Assembly: GCA_013368315.1 (NCBI GenBank)
Contig: JAACJM010000044.1
Coordinates: forward strand, 434,001-498,000
Reading direction: 5' to 3'
DNA from: Tetrapyrgos nigripes
Lineage: Eukaryota > Basidiomycota > Agaricomycetes > Agaricales > Campanellaceae
Length of the DNA: 64,000 bases
Shown: positions 34,122 to 45,429 of the stretch, one piece after another
Layout: each line of letters starts with the position of its first letter
Position numbering within the stretch: the first letter of the stretch is position 1
Notes under the pieces: generated by a model
Told to the model about the DNA's origin: nothing
Seen by the model: only the letters and a program-made list of their open reading frames with translations
Databases searched by the model: none
Translations under genes and position numbers: made by a program

Positions 34122-35748
34122 CAGTGGGTCAAAAAATTGTCCACATGTTTCGCATTTTTGGAAAGATTGCCAATTTAAGCAATACTGAGTAGAGATATTG
34201 AAATGTGGTCAGTGATGGGCAGAACGCCCTTGATAAGAGCTACAATAATCTGTTTTATTTGTCCTATTTGGCTCAAAACTCATGGAGATATGATTGATTT
34301 AAAATGGTATGTCATTTGGACAATTTTTTGAGTTGCCACTTCAAAATCAATATTGTAACTATGTGATGTCTCATAGATGACATCATAAGTGGAGTTGTAC
34401 AATGATGCAATGGCTACATCATAATGATATCATAGCTGCCAGCTGGACCATATATAAGGGCATCCAGTTGTTCTATAGCCCTCATCAAATCATGAGACCC
34501 ATCACATCCACCCAGAAAGACAATATCCTCTCTCTCCTCCAAACTTCTGCTTCATCCAGGGAAATCTCTGCTAAAACTGGGGTATCCAAGTCAAAGATTG
34601 CTTCTCTGGCCAAAGAGATGTATCCTGACAAGGAGAACCATCAAGGAGGGCGTCCTAGAAAGCTGTCTACCACTGATGAACGTGCTGCTATCCAACAAAT
34701 CAACACTGGCAAAGCTGAAAATGCTACAGAAGTGGCCAGAAACATCAATCCCCTCCTTGACCAACCTGTCTCCACCCAAACCATTCGAAATTCCCTTCTC
34801 AGGCATGATGTGGACACATCTAAAACGAAGAAGAAGCCCAAACTCACTGCAGCTCACAGGAAGGCTCGTTTAAACTTTGCACAGAAGTACAGAAACTGGA
34901 CTGTGGATGACTGGAAAAGGGTTATTTGGTCAGATGAGACTAAAATCAATCGATATGGGTCAGATGGACAGCAGTATGTGTGGGGGAGGAAGGGTGAATC
35001 CTTGGGAGAGAGAAATGTGGTGGAAACAGTCAAATTTGGAGGAGGAAATATCATGGTGTGGGGATGTATGGGGTGGGAAGGAGTTGGAAACATGGCAGAG
35101 GTGGAGGGCAGGATGAATGCAGAGCAGTATGTGGACATTTTGGAGAACAACCTTCTGGAGAGCATGGATATTTTGGGTGTTGATCCAGAGGTGGCCATTT
35201 TTCAGCAAGACAATGATCCTAAACACAAGTCAAAACTGGCCACCAAGTGGTTTGAAGACAACAACATCCATTGCATGAGCTGGCCTGCTCAATCTCCTGA
35301 CCTGAACCCCATTGAACACCTCTGGACAACCCTCAAACACAAGCTCAATGGATATGACACAGCACCCTCTGGAGTTTGGGAAATATGGGACAGAGCAGCT
35401 GAAAAGTGGGATGAAATCACAGAAGAAGATTGTCAGAAATTGATCAGGAGCATGCCTAGAAGGATTGAGGCTGTGTTGAAGGCCAAAGGAGGGCATACCA
35501 AGTACTGAGCTAGCACTTTCTGTATTTTCACTTGCATGTCAAAAAATTGTCCAAATGACATACCATTTTAAATCAGTCATATCTCCATGAGTTTTAAGCC
35601 AAATAAGACAAAACAGACAGAATATTGTAGCGTTTATCAAGGGCTTTCTGCCCATCACTGACCACATTTTAATATCTCTACTCAGTATTGCTTAAATTGG
35701 CAATCTTTCCAAAAATGCGAAACATGTGGACAATTTTTTGACCCACTG
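34122..35748 (+). mobile_element. Tc1/mariner element, copy 2 (complete)
   Basis: 1627 bp, TA duplications at 34120-34121 and 35749-35750, 210-bp inverted repeats. Same length as copy 1 and the same sequence except about four substitutions (in the leader, the early coding region and the right repeat). It lies opposite in direction to the KDZ transposase that it disrupts. Confidence 0.95.
34492..35508 (+). CDS. Tc1/mariner transposase (DD34E), copy 2
   Basis: Intact, with the same 338-residue protein as copy 1 from the preferred ATG at 34492; an upstream in-frame ATG lies at 34402. TATATAAG at 34451-34458 precedes the chosen start. The catalytic residues are in WSDETK, QQDNDPKH and NPIEHLW, with 34 residues between the second and third. 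The only coding difference seen from copy 1 is silent (CTTCTC against CTCCTC near 34535). Confidence 0.95.
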   Translation: MRPITSTQKDNILSLLQTSASSREISAKTGVSKSKIASLAKEMYPDKENHQGGRPRKLSTTDERAAIQQINTGKAENATEVARNINPLLDQPVSTQTIRNSLLRHDVDTSKTKKKPKLTAAHRKARLNFAQKYRNWTVDDWKRVIWSDETKINRYGSDGQQYVWGRKGESLGERNVVETVKFGGGNIMVWGCMGWEGVGNMAEVEGRMNAEQYVDILENNLLESMDILGVDPEVAIFQQDNDPKHKSKLATKWFEDNNIHCMSWPAQSPDLNPIEHLWTTLKHKLNGYDTAPSGVWEIWDRAAEKWDEITEEDCQKLIRSMPRRIEAVLKAKGGHTKY

Positions 35749-37620
35749 TATGCCACTGACAGGCAATGTCGTAGGATTGGACTTTTGTTAAACTAGCGTG
35801 ATGGTGGCGAAGTAGCGAGCCGAGACAATAGTCCATGTTAGCATACCTGTAGGACCTTAATCAGTATCCTAATAATTATGCACTGATAGTTCTAGTACAT
35901 ACCTTTCTCCTTTCTGTAAATCAACCACTCCATTTATCTGTACAAATTCGTGCCGAGCACATACTCCCAACCCACAGCCCGAGGAGGCATATCCATGGGA
36001 ATTTCGGGTATTTGCTTGTTCAAGAGTCTGCAATCCATTGCAAGTCGACATCAGTTGACAGATATTCAATCCAGTCCCTGTCATGGATGAATCAATTAAA
36101 ACCCACCTCGTCCTGGTCGTTGATCGTTGCTAAAAATTCCTTGAAAGGTTTCTGCTCAACATAATATGCCATCCCTGTTCCCAACCCCGGATCGCATTCA
36201 TCTGACGAGACCATTCGACGTTTAAGTCGGAAACAGGCATCCATTGCGAGATATAGCCAATACTTATATCTAAAGGGCAATTAAATGCTCAGTCAGCCCA
36301 CTGGATAGATTGTTAAGAAGTAAACTTACCTTGTATCCTCAACAACGTCTAACCAGTTTTCTGGCAGATTAACTCCAACTCGAGGACATGCGATACATCG
36401 AATACCTAATTCTCTGTTCTGAGTTTCCTCAATAGGTCTGGACCCATCGTTTCCTCTTCCAGCCCGTTTAAGCATCTTAAGATGCCGCCATTCCCGCACA
36501 ATACGAGTGAAAGACTTATATCGGTCCTGGGCACTCTGTCAGGCAACCGAAAACATCCAAGAGTAACCGAAATTGACCTACCTTGGTCCTCTTGAGTCCT
36601 CCATGGTTACGCAGCTTTTCCAGCCCATTATAATAATCATACAATGTGACCTTTCCTTGCAAGGTTGAGATATGAAAATTATTGACCAGCTCGAATGTCA
36701 CACAAGTCCGAGGATCCAGATGAGTGGCTGGATATAGCTGTCTTCGCATAAGTTGTTGCCTCCATTCACCGGATTTGCTCTTGTCCGCACAGTTGCAATA
36801 GCTAAGGTTGACCTGGTGGATGCCATTTGTATGCATTACCGTAAAACCTGATACAGGGCGAGGATTCAGGCAGACGGAACCAAACTGGTGTCCTAGCTGT
36901 ATCTTGATGCCCAAACTCTTCAAGGGTATCACCTCGAAATGACTGCCGTTCCATTTCTTGAAACTAATGTTTTAGACGAAAAAACAGTGAAAAAGTTATC
37001 ATACGCACCTCCACTATATCCAAGGCCCGATACTCATGGTAACTCCTGCAGCAGTCTTCACACATGAGTCCCAGGAAGATACACTCTCTGCAACGATAGA
37101 CCGGAGCCACGCATGGCTGTTGAGCCCGATCCCTTTGACAGTGAAGACACACATCTGGCGAGTAATCTCCCCTGCCTTCATTCCGGACCATCTCAGCCAA
37201 ATATTCATCCCGATAGGGGGTCCATTCTTGCAGAGGTCGATCCTAAAGTCTGGTAAGAGATGGCTGAAATTATTCAATAGCACAACTTACCGAAGTTAGG
37301 TACTGTCTCCTGACGTTGACCTCCTCGACCACATAATTAATGGCTGAAATCCCTTCCAACGATTGCTGCAGGTCTTCTTCGGGAATTCAGGCGAAGGCTG
37401 ACTCGTATGCGTCTCCATAAACAAAATCCTCCGACTCTAATATGAGGCTGTCTTCTTTGCGCTTTTTTACGGCTTCCGGTATTTCTTGCAATTCGATTTC
37501 CTTACATTTTGTACGGCGGCCATCAGTAGAGACTGAGAGATCCGTAAACATTTGAGAAGCTGGGGGTTGAGAAGTTTTTGGAGTACGTGCTGTCTTGACA
37601 ATCTTACGCAGTGACATCAT
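35749..37620 (-). pseudogene. KDZ transposase, N-terminal half with CxC2 cysteine cluster
   Basis: The minus strand starts at 37620 (MMSLRKIVKTART). Exon 1 (37291-37620) has an in-frame TGA at 37387-37389. Exon 2 (37009-37242) carries the cysteine cluster CLHCQRD, YRCREC, MCEDCCRSYH. Exon 3 (to 36963) carries HTNGIHQVNLSYCNCAD and the rest of the CxC2 domain, which accompanies KDZ transposases. Later exons give CIACPRVGVNLP, YLAMDACFRLKRRMVS then DECDPGLGTGMAYYVEQ, STCNGLQTLEQANTRNSHGY then ASSGCGLGVCARHEF, DLQKGERYANMDY and QSYDIACQW, where Tc1 interrupts. The intron near 36070-36098 would be only about 29 bp, unusually short. The stop, the Tc1 and the short intron make this a pseudogene as read. 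Confidence 0.85.
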
Positions 37621-37989
37621 TGATGAGACTTCTTGAAGTTCCCAGGCATAGCTTCCAACCCCAATATATTTACGATGCGTAGTAGATACTTAATGTGTAG
37701 TTTTTCGTATGGCGGAACCCGCTTTTACCTGCCAAACTCCTTCTCTTATGATTTTACTGTACTTATGCGTAATAAGGGTACTATCAAACGTTCAAACGTT
37801 CACTCTGTCTGCAGCTCACGCCAGTGGCAATTCTCACCCTGAGCGGCGACCAGATAATAATTGAATATCATACTTACTTACTCATACCAATCTGATCCCC
37901 TGCATTAGGTATGTATTTCCAAACAAAGGAGAGCCTATAGAGCATACACAATGCAACTGGAGGCTCTTCCCAGCTGAGAATAAAATTTC

Positions 37990-38575
37990 GAATATCTACA
38001 TGGATTTACGCAAATTGGAAAACAAGCTCCCTGAGCCAGTCAGTGCCTACATTGAAATGAAAGCCAGTGAGACTTACTTAGACTGCTTGTTTCGAGCACG
38101 ACGAGCCTTTTCCTTCGAAGCCAAAAGTTCTCGGTTCCAAAAGCGGTACATGGATGCAGAGTGTTGTCATCGAGACCGTAGTTCCTCTTGTTCTGGAGCT
38201 GATAATTGACTAATTACTTGGCGACGCTTCTTGTTAGAATCCCTAGCTTGAGAAAGTAATTCATCTCGATTTCTATCAGCATCATAAAGTATACGTACTA
38301 TAATCATAGAGAATATCACTCACTTGTTGTAGTATTTTGCGTTCCGCAGTGACTTTTTCCATTTTGCTCATTGCCGCTTACGGATCTCCAAGTACGGCTC
38401 CTGGTCCTCTTCCTCGATCCCCCGCTCTTGAAGCCATACAATCTCGTCAAGACCTGTAAGATGAAGTTGCAAGTCCTCGGGAGGAGAATACGGTGCCATT
38501 GGCGATGCAATGAAAGGATGACATTGATATGTAAGCATGACGTTTCTATTGCAGCCTTGGCTGAATCTCACCACG
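37990..38575 (-). pseudogene. Degenerate small gene upstream of the KDZ transposase
   Basis: The minus strand shows coding-like segments in different frames: IVWLQERGIEEEDQEPYLEI (about 38380-38450), MSKMEKVTAERKILQQ (about 38333-38380), then after a possible GT-AG intron NRDELLSQARDSNKKRRQ and WNRELLASKEKARRARN (about 38060-38270). Charged helical composition, with two internal stops. Family not recognised. Its place in the KDZ element suggests an accessory gene, but this is weak. Confidence 0.3.
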
Positions 38576-38901
38576 CACGAACGAAGGAGTGCATTTCTCT
38601 TCCCTATCTCTTAGTTTAAGACTTAAATACTGACTATTAGTGTATGATTACTCCATAGAATTCTTTATAGGTCCGAGTTTGTAAATAGTTTCAGAGTAAA
38701 GTCAATTTGACGAAAAGCCCCTATTGCAGCATTGGCTGAATCTCACCACGAGCGACTGAATTTCACCACGCACTCCTTCATTCGTGCGTTTCTCTTCGCT
38801 ATCTTTTAGTTTAAGACTTAAATACTGACTGTTACTGTATGATTACTCCATAGAATTCTTTATAGGTCCGAGTTTGCAAATAATTTCAGAGTAAAGTCAT
38901 C
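38551..38901. repeat. Tandem duplication, about 175-bp unit
   Basis: TTGGCTGAATCTCACCACG...CTTTAGTTTAAGACTTAAAT... through TTTCAGAGTAAAGTCA occurs twice (about 38552-38704 and 38728-38901) at roughly 90 percent identity. Non-coding spacer of the KDZ element. Confidence 0.8.
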
Positions 38902-38946
38902 CTGAAAACACAGTTTCTGCTACACTTTACAGTCTCGGACTAGATA

Positions 38947-39296
38947 AGTAACCCACAAACCTTTAACATATCTTTTTACATTTCATATCACATATTAATT
39001 GCTACTATGTTTCATAGACATACATGGGATATGGACAATAATGAAGATTGAAATCCTTGAAGAAAGGCTTGCATATGGTGGACATGCCCATTATGAGGTG
39101 CGAAGCCTCTACTCGTTCTGGTCTGGAATAAGTAACCCACAAACCTTTAACATATCTTTTTATATTTCATACCACATATTGATTGCTACTATGTTTTATA
39201 GACATACATGGGATATGGACAATTGAAGAAAGGCTTGCATATGGTGGACAAACCCATTATGAGGTGCGAAGCCTCTACTCGTTCTGGTCCGGAATT
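38947..39296. repeat. Tandem duplication, about 184-bp unit
   Basis: AGTAACCCACAAACCTTTAA starts at 38947 and again at 39131, each copy running to CTCGTTCTGGTC(T/C)GGAAT. The second copy has a short internal deletion. Just upstream of the RNase H1 N-terminal-domain gene, so possibly part of its promoter. Confidence 0.8.
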
Positions 39297-39421
39297 CCGG
39301 ACTTAGAACAGTGGCTTAAGACTCACGTGGTGCGCCACATGCTTGTACATATCCATTCGGATAGTGACAGCGATGACCAAATTTTTCCTACAACAATCGC
39401 CAGTGACGACGAATTCTGGAT

Positions 39422-40351
39422 ATGCAGATGAATCCCCTCCAGACTCCTCACCCTACCTGTACCCCTCAACTGTTTGGACATCGTACCAGGGAGACCGAGG
39501 ACGGCAGACAACCTCTCAAGCGTGTCAAGTTTTATATTCTGTACACTGGAGGCGGTGCAGGGATGTACAGGGACTGGTGAGTGGTCTGTGTAGACTCAGA
39601 CTATCCTTTTTCATTGACTAGTATTAGGGGTGAGGTCAGTGCAAGAACCAACAAAGTTAGTGGTGCACTTCACCGGAGTTTCCACTCATGGGAAGAGGCG
39701 GTGGAGGCTTGGAAGCAGTATTGCCTCAGCCATCATGATCACCCAGCTGATATGCAGGATGGGACAGTCTATAACCCTGTTCAAAGTACCCCACCACCTC
39801 GCTCTGTCTCTCCGCCTCATAACAACGTGCGTGCTCCATCAATTGCACGTCAACATGTGCGTGTTCCCAGTAAGTCATCAGATTTACAACCTATTCTTCA
39901 CAATGATTTATGGCAACCTTTCAGCTACCCCAACTTGTGTAGCCAGTACATCAACCAGGCATGTAGCTGAGTCTCCTTCTCATGACATTTTCTCTTATGC
40001 TCGGAGTCGTCATGGGAGTCCTTCCAAAAAACGTGTGGCCACAGCCTTTTACGGCCCTGAGTCTCCACCTCGACAACCAGTTTCTTCACCTAGACCACCT
40101 CTGTGGGCTGTGAGTGTTGAGTCCGGACAGAATGGGGTCTTCACACCGTAATTATTTTTTTCTTGTTCAGCAAGCAGAAACTAATTATTACATTTAACAG
40201 GGAGGAGGTCGATGAAATCATGCGGGAAGCAGCTCGACGTGGACTTACAACCCAACAACGTGAAGTTGACTCCGTAGTTGAGGCTTCCGAGTGGTTCTCA
40301 CGGTTGGATCTCACTATTGAGAGCAGTAGCATTGCCGATGACCTCGAGTAG
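39422..40351 (+). CDS. RNase H1 N-terminal (viroplasmin-like) domain protein
   Basis: Four exons (39422-39576, 39628-39869, 39925-40147, 40201-40351) with 51-55-bp GT-AG introns and phases 2, 1, 2 give 256 residues with no stop. Residues about 28-80 read KRVKFYILYTGGGAGMYRDW then GALHRSFHSWEEAVEAWKQY, the small RNase H1 N-terminal / caulimovirus-viroplasmin fold known to bind RNA-DNA hybrid or double-stranded RNA. The aromatic W and GAxHRSF..EAxxAW pattern fits. The rest is proline/serine-rich and basic, probably disordered, ending in an acidic helix (EEVDEIMREAARRG). There is no RNase H catalytic domain. An acidic upstream segment (HSDSDSDDQIF, about 39350) may be another exon. It lies inside the KDZ element, so is probably element cargo. 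Confidence 0.65.
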
Positions 40352-40519
40352 TGTGGCGTTGTTCTCATTACTGAGAGTAGGGTTGCTGATGGCCTCGGGC
40401 AGTGTGGCATTGTTCTTGATAGGGCCAGGGTGGGAGATGGATTCTAAAAAAGGAGGAGAAAAAAATCCGTGTAGTGCTGTTAATGACGTTATGCAGTGTG
40501 GCATTGTTCTCGATAAGCT

Positions 40520-40790
40520 AGTGAAAATAATACCTGTGTAGTGTTGGCATTATTACATATTGAGGAGTGATATAGTGGCTATGGCTTCTGAAAAGGATGA
40601 GAATATAAAAGTAATGGAACTGTACAAAATAAGAAGTATGGCATGGTTCTCGATAGGGCTAGTGAAAATAATACCTGTGTAGTGTGGTGTTATTACATAT
40701 TCAGGAGTGATATAGGCAAGAGGGGCCCAAGGGTTGGCTATGGCTTCCGAAGAGGATGGGAATAAAAAAATGATAGAACTGTAGCGAGAA
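40520..40790. repeat. Imperfect tandem duplication, about 140-bp unit
   Basis: GTGAAAATAATACCTGTGTA starts two units (40522 and 40661), both continuing through TTACATATT-AGGAGTGATATAG and GGCTATGGCTTC. Flanked by several GTGTGGCATTGTTCT words (40350-40510). Non-coding, downstream of the RNase H1 N-terminal-domain gene. Confidence 0.7.
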
Positions 40791-40857
40791 TATGCAAGAC
40801 AGAACCTGATAGGGCTGTTAAACAATTTATGATTTATTCTTTCAACCAACCATCATC

Positions 40858-41280
40858 ATGTCTGAGCAAAACCCAGATAATATGACGGTGGATATTGCCC
40901 AAGGTGAAAGGTAGCTAAATTTTTTTTTTTCATTTTTCAGGACAGTAGTAACAATGATTGCAGGAACGCGAACATGAACTATGTCCATCAGTCTCTGCTG
41001 AGGTACTGGAATGTTTTAGGGTCAATCCCAATCTCGTATGATTTCATGTGTGATGGGAACGGTATCCGGTAGGTCCGGAATCGGCATATGTGGCTCTAAA
41101 CTGATAACTTATTTTCCGTAGAGAGACAACCCTCAAGCTCAATCAGCTTGGGCATACGCAAATGTGTTCTGAATGCGGATATTCAGTATGCTGTGTGTCT
41201 GAGGGAGAAGGAGTTGAGAAGCTATGGCATAGAGAGATATCAGCCACGGCTTTGATGGACACAGAGAGAAAAGAGACTTA
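40858..41280 (+). CDS. Doubtful small gene
   Basis: An ATG at 40858 opens MSEQNPDNMTVDIAQGE. Plausible GT-AG introns at about 40912-40940 and 41068-41120 would bracket segments NYVHQSLLRYWNVLG and GHTQMCSECGYSVCCVSEGE before a TAG at 41280. The introns are short (first about 29 bp) and the phase at the first join is not clean. The family is unknown. Listed only because it fills a gap between two element genes. Confidence 0.2.
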
Positions 41281-41584
41281 GGGTCCTGAAACATAGTAGA
41301 GACAGATAAGTACTTAGCGGAGCTTTGGTTGTATAAGCAATCGCTTTCCAAATTAGAAATGACGACACTGTGGCACCAGTGTCAGTCGATCGTAAAAGGA
41401 TAGATCTAAAATCTCCGACCCGCATAAAACACAAACCATGCATCATGCGCTGATCCAAATGGAGGAAAGAGGGTGGGCGTTGAGCGAACAAACAGCGTAA
41501 AATTGACAATGCATCATATTGTTAAAAATTGACTTTGCGTTGCTTTACCATCGACATTCCATCACCTCTCTCTAGAGAAAAAAA

Positions 41585-44345
41585 ATGTCCTCTCCTCTTG
41601 ATATCTCCGTTGAGCAGCTCAACACTAGCTTGACACAAACCATCCCTGAACCCTCTGCAACTCCCCCAACTGCCAATCCTGAGGCAGACAAAACCTCTGA
41701 CTCTTCCGCTGGAATGGCACTGAGCCCAACACTCTCTACGTCTACTGATGGGGGGCATCAACTGGATCAATCCCAAGGTCCAGCTGATACTGTACTCCAC
41801 AACCCAAGCCTGTCTCAATCTGATGCTGTATCTGGATCCACAGATGCTGAAGGGGGATCAGATGCCTCAGACGCTGTGCTAGACAGCAAAAAGGACGCGT
41901 CAGTCGATGAGAAAAAACATGCGGCTGGTGGCAACCCGGCAGGCCTTAAACGGAAGGGGGGAATCCTGGAAATTTCCAAGGTGTCTACTTGGAGTATTTG
42001 CAGGAAGCTGCTGTCGGATATCTATGCCTGGAATCAAAGACAGAGAAAACTCGTTTCATTACCAACTTCTATCCTCGCTGGTTTGATAGGTGGCCTTGGC
42101 ACACAAACGATACTCCAGAGAAGTTTCAGGCTATTGAGAAGAACGTGCCGACGGCATCCAACCCTCACGCAATGGTCACAGTGATGTGAGAAGAAAGTGG
42201 ACTCGATGTGGAGGATTATACAAAGCTGGTGGCTGAACGAGACACTGCTAGGGCACATATCAGAGAGGAAGGTCGTCAAGTAGGTTGCTTCAATACTTTT
42301 TTAACCGGATGTGCTAATATATATCACTAGGAGCTCAAGAATTGGTTTCATCGTCAGACTGGGAAGGCAAAGGGCTCTAATGTAGGGGTCTACGAACCTT
42401 TCCTGAAGACGCTCTGCAAAGTTGGCCGAGCTCCCACATCCATACCCACTCATAAGTACTACATGAGCCATCCTGATTTCCGCGAGAAATGCTTCAAGGA
42501 GTATGAAGCACGATGGAAGACTTCCAATCTGGAATCACACTTCAGAGTGGATTTCCAGTGTCGAGTTGCTGCCGAGCTGTATGAAAAAGAGACGGCGGAA
42601 GTCAGGGAGAGGATCGAGAGTGAGATAGCATCAGAGCACGAAGAGAAGTTGACTGCATATAAGCAGTTGATGAAAGGAGACAAGTTTGTGCTTGATCCTA
42701 CAAAACATCAGTTCGGTGAAATTCCTCGTGACGTGTGAGTAGCATGGTATTTGCTATTAATAGAACTTAGACGCTGAGTTTTCTTCTTCAGGTGCCGCGC
42801 CAACCTCGCCAAGTTCATTCAACCTCTGCTCAATGCTATCCGCCAGCTCACTGGATTAAGTTTCTGCCTCCTAGGAGGGGCTCCTCCCCTTCCAGGACAG
42901 GGAAAGGAGGAGTTTACGTTACTAACGTGAGTCTGCTATCTTTAGATCTGTTTTCACACTGACCTTGATTTTAACTTATTACAGGATCTGCTCTGGAACT
43001 ACAACGGGCGCAAATCCTCAAAACTTCGCAGAATGGAGGCAACAGGAATTTACAAGAAAGGTTATGGGTCACTGGATGTCCTTCCTGTCTCTTACAACGG
43101 ATGGTATGTGTACTTAAGAACAATTAAATACTTATTCATCTACTAATACTTGGTCAGACGCAAACTCCAAGGCTCCGCAGACTGAGGCAGAGCTCGAGGT
43201 GCAGGCTGCTAATGCTGTATCAGCTGCAATCGATCTCTCGTCATCTTCAAATCCTTTGGACAACGATACACTCTTCGTGATGGACAATGACAAATCCCAG
43301 ACGTCTAAATCTACTGGAAAGCGAAAACGTTCCAAAAAAGCGGCAGGAGCATCAGCGAAGGATGACTCAAAGAAAGTGGTATCCGAGAAGCCGAAAAAGA
43401 AGGTGAAGAGGAACAGTAAAGAGGTTGTGGAAACAGATGATGAGGGCAACAATTGGACTGGAGGCGACAATGAAGAATCTGACACTGAGGAGGTCCCTAC
43501 CAATCCCAGATCAGCACCCTGTCCCACCAACCTTGTCCTTCAAAAGACGCGTCAAGAGCTGCTACACAAGGAGACGAGAGACTTCCTGAGTTCAGCATCC
43601 GAGTCAATACGCCAGGACACCATCCGCAAACTCCGTTACGGCAGCATGGCAGACTTCGAGCGCACTAATAATATGGTGAAGATCCAGCAATTACAAGCCG
43701 AAATCGACAAGGCCTGGGCTCCATACAATTCTGGCCTAACCACTGAGCCACCTCCAGCACTGTACCGCAGTTCCTACTCTAGCCGTCCCTCTCCCAACAC
43801 TCCTACCTCTGAAACTTCCTCTGTCAAAAGCGCCACCGCTACCGCCACAACTGCCAACGCTGCCTCTGTCAGCATGTCCAGGTCGTCTTCCGATGACAGC
43901 TCACCCCCTATTATGTTGTCTGAGGGTCCCAATTTGCCATCTAAAGACGTTGAAGGTTGTACAAGCTCAGAACCTTCAGGAAGTGACTCAAACAATCCTG
44001 AAGACTCAGCCCATTCCAGCTCTCTTTCTCCCCATTCTGGCAGCATTGACGTGTCAAATGCTGATGGCTTTGTCTCCGTGGGTACCAGTCCTGATATTCC
44101 TGATGACATCAGTGCAGAGATTATGAATTTGTTATCTGACGTCCCCCAGTGGTTGCGTTCTGCGTTCCTTACATTCTCAAGTATTAAGGACCTGAAGGAA
44201 TGCCTTGAATGGATGCATGGCCTGGAGGTATGGATTGATATTGAGCGCAAATTTAGTTTTCAGAATCCGAAGGGACCGCGAGCATTTTTCTCGGATGCTA
44301 ACCGGCCGAAGCTGATTGGATGGTGGAGTGGCATTGGGAAGACTA
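41585..44345 (+). pseudogene. Member of a repetitive basidiomycete gene family, broken
   Basis: A disordered Ser/Asp-rich N-terminus (41585-41950) is followed by a conserved block: NFQGVYLEYLQEAAVGY, NFYPRWFDRWPW, then after a 51-bp intron ELKNWFHRQTGKAKGSNVG. Further on are HYKYYMSHPDF-like residues, a coiled-coil helix (ETAEVRERIESEIASEHEEK), and after two more introns KFIQPLLNAIRQLTG and a basic nuclear-type segment (GKRKRSKKAA, KPKKKVKR). A Ser/Pro-rich tail ends in a VPQWLRSAFLTFSS block. I recognise the layout as a family repeated in many agaricomycete genomes but know no function. It is broken by a frameshift at the G6 run near 41956-41961, a TGA at 42187-42189, and loss of the C-terminus into the ATGCAT array. 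Confidence 0.6.
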
Positions 44346-44444
44346 TTTATCTTATCCTGTTCCGTATTCTATTGTGTTTAATTATAAAGGTACTCCTAAA
44401 TTTAATATCTTTGATGCACCTTCCGGTCTCTTCAGAAATAAGCA

Positions 44445-45429
44445 AGACATACAATGCATGCTATATGCCCTTGGGACTTCAACACATGCAATGCATAGTA
44501 TATCCCTGATGACATAATCTCCAAGACAGACAATGCATGGTATATGTATGCCCTAGGGACCTAAACACATACAATGCATAGTCTATCTATGCCTGAAGAC
44601 AGACAATGCATGGTATATGTATGCCCTAGGGACCTAAACACATACAATGCATAGTATATCTATGCCTGAAGACAGACAATGCATGGTATATGTATGCCCT
44701 AGGGACCTAAATACATACAATGCATAGTATACTGTATATCTATACCTGAAGACAGACAATGCATGGTATATGTATGCCCTAGGGACCTAAACACATACAA
44801 TGCATAGTATATCTATGCCTGAAGACAGACAACGCATGGTATATGTATGCCCTAGGGACCTAAACACATACAATGCATAGTATATCTATGCCTGAAGACA
44901 GACAATGCATGGTACATACCCTGGGGACCAAAAGACATACAATGCATAGTATATCTATGCTTGAGGATAGACAATGCATGGCATCTGTATGCCCTGAGGA
45001 CCTAAGCATATACAATGCATAGTATATCTATGCTTGAAAACAGACAATACATGGTATATCATGCCCTGGGGACCCAAACACATACAATGCATAGTATATC
45101 TATGCCTGAGGACAGACAATGCATGGTATATGTATGCCCTGGGGACCTAAACACATACAATGCATAGTATATCTATGCCTGAAATACCCTGGGGACCTGA
45201 CCACATACAGTGCATAGTACATATATGCCTGAAGGCAGACAATGCATGGTATGGACCCTATGTAGAGTATTGGAACTGAAAGTATACAACACATGGTATA
45301 TGCATACTGAAACTATACTACGCATGGTGTATGCACAGTCACAGCATACACAGAGCAAGCACTACTAACTATGCATTGTGTTGTGTGGATACTGCCTATA
45401 TACTATGTGTAGTAGTTACAACTACTGGT
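44445..45429. repeat. Right subterminal ATGCAT array of the KDZ element
   Basis: About eleven units of roughly 73 bp, each with two ATGCAT sites: ACAATGCATAGTATATCTAT followed by GCCTGAAGACAG, and ACAATGCATGGTATATGTAT followed by GCCCTAGGGACC. Ends in the terminal repeat at 45429. The unit differs from the left array but has the same palindromic core. Confidence 0.88.

Larger units (their letters stand above)
30262..45429. mobile_element. 15.2-kb KDZ (Kyakuja-Dileera-Zisupton) transposon with accessory genes
   Basis: Ends are CAGCTGTAGCTGTAACTGC (left) and, inverted, ACCAGTAGTTGTAACTAC (right), both followed by TACACATAGTATA. GAGCTTTA occurs immediately outside both ends (30254-30261, 45430-45437), an 8-bp target duplication. 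Removing the element and one duplicate joins the two halves of the Plavaka transposase in frame (GPKA then PDTN). Inside are subterminal ATGCAT arrays at both ends, a CxC2-KDZ transposase (minus), a small degenerate gene (minus), an RNase H1 N-terminal-domain gene (plus), and a broken repetitive-family gene (plus). A Tc1 element has inserted within it. The transposase is broken, so the copy is probably immobile unless helped in trans. Boundaries could shift by one base. Confidence 0.85.

Noticed and set aside
44445..45360. ATGCAT array considered as a replication origin
   Set aside because: Its position directly inside the transposon end explains it better; nothing else supports an origin.
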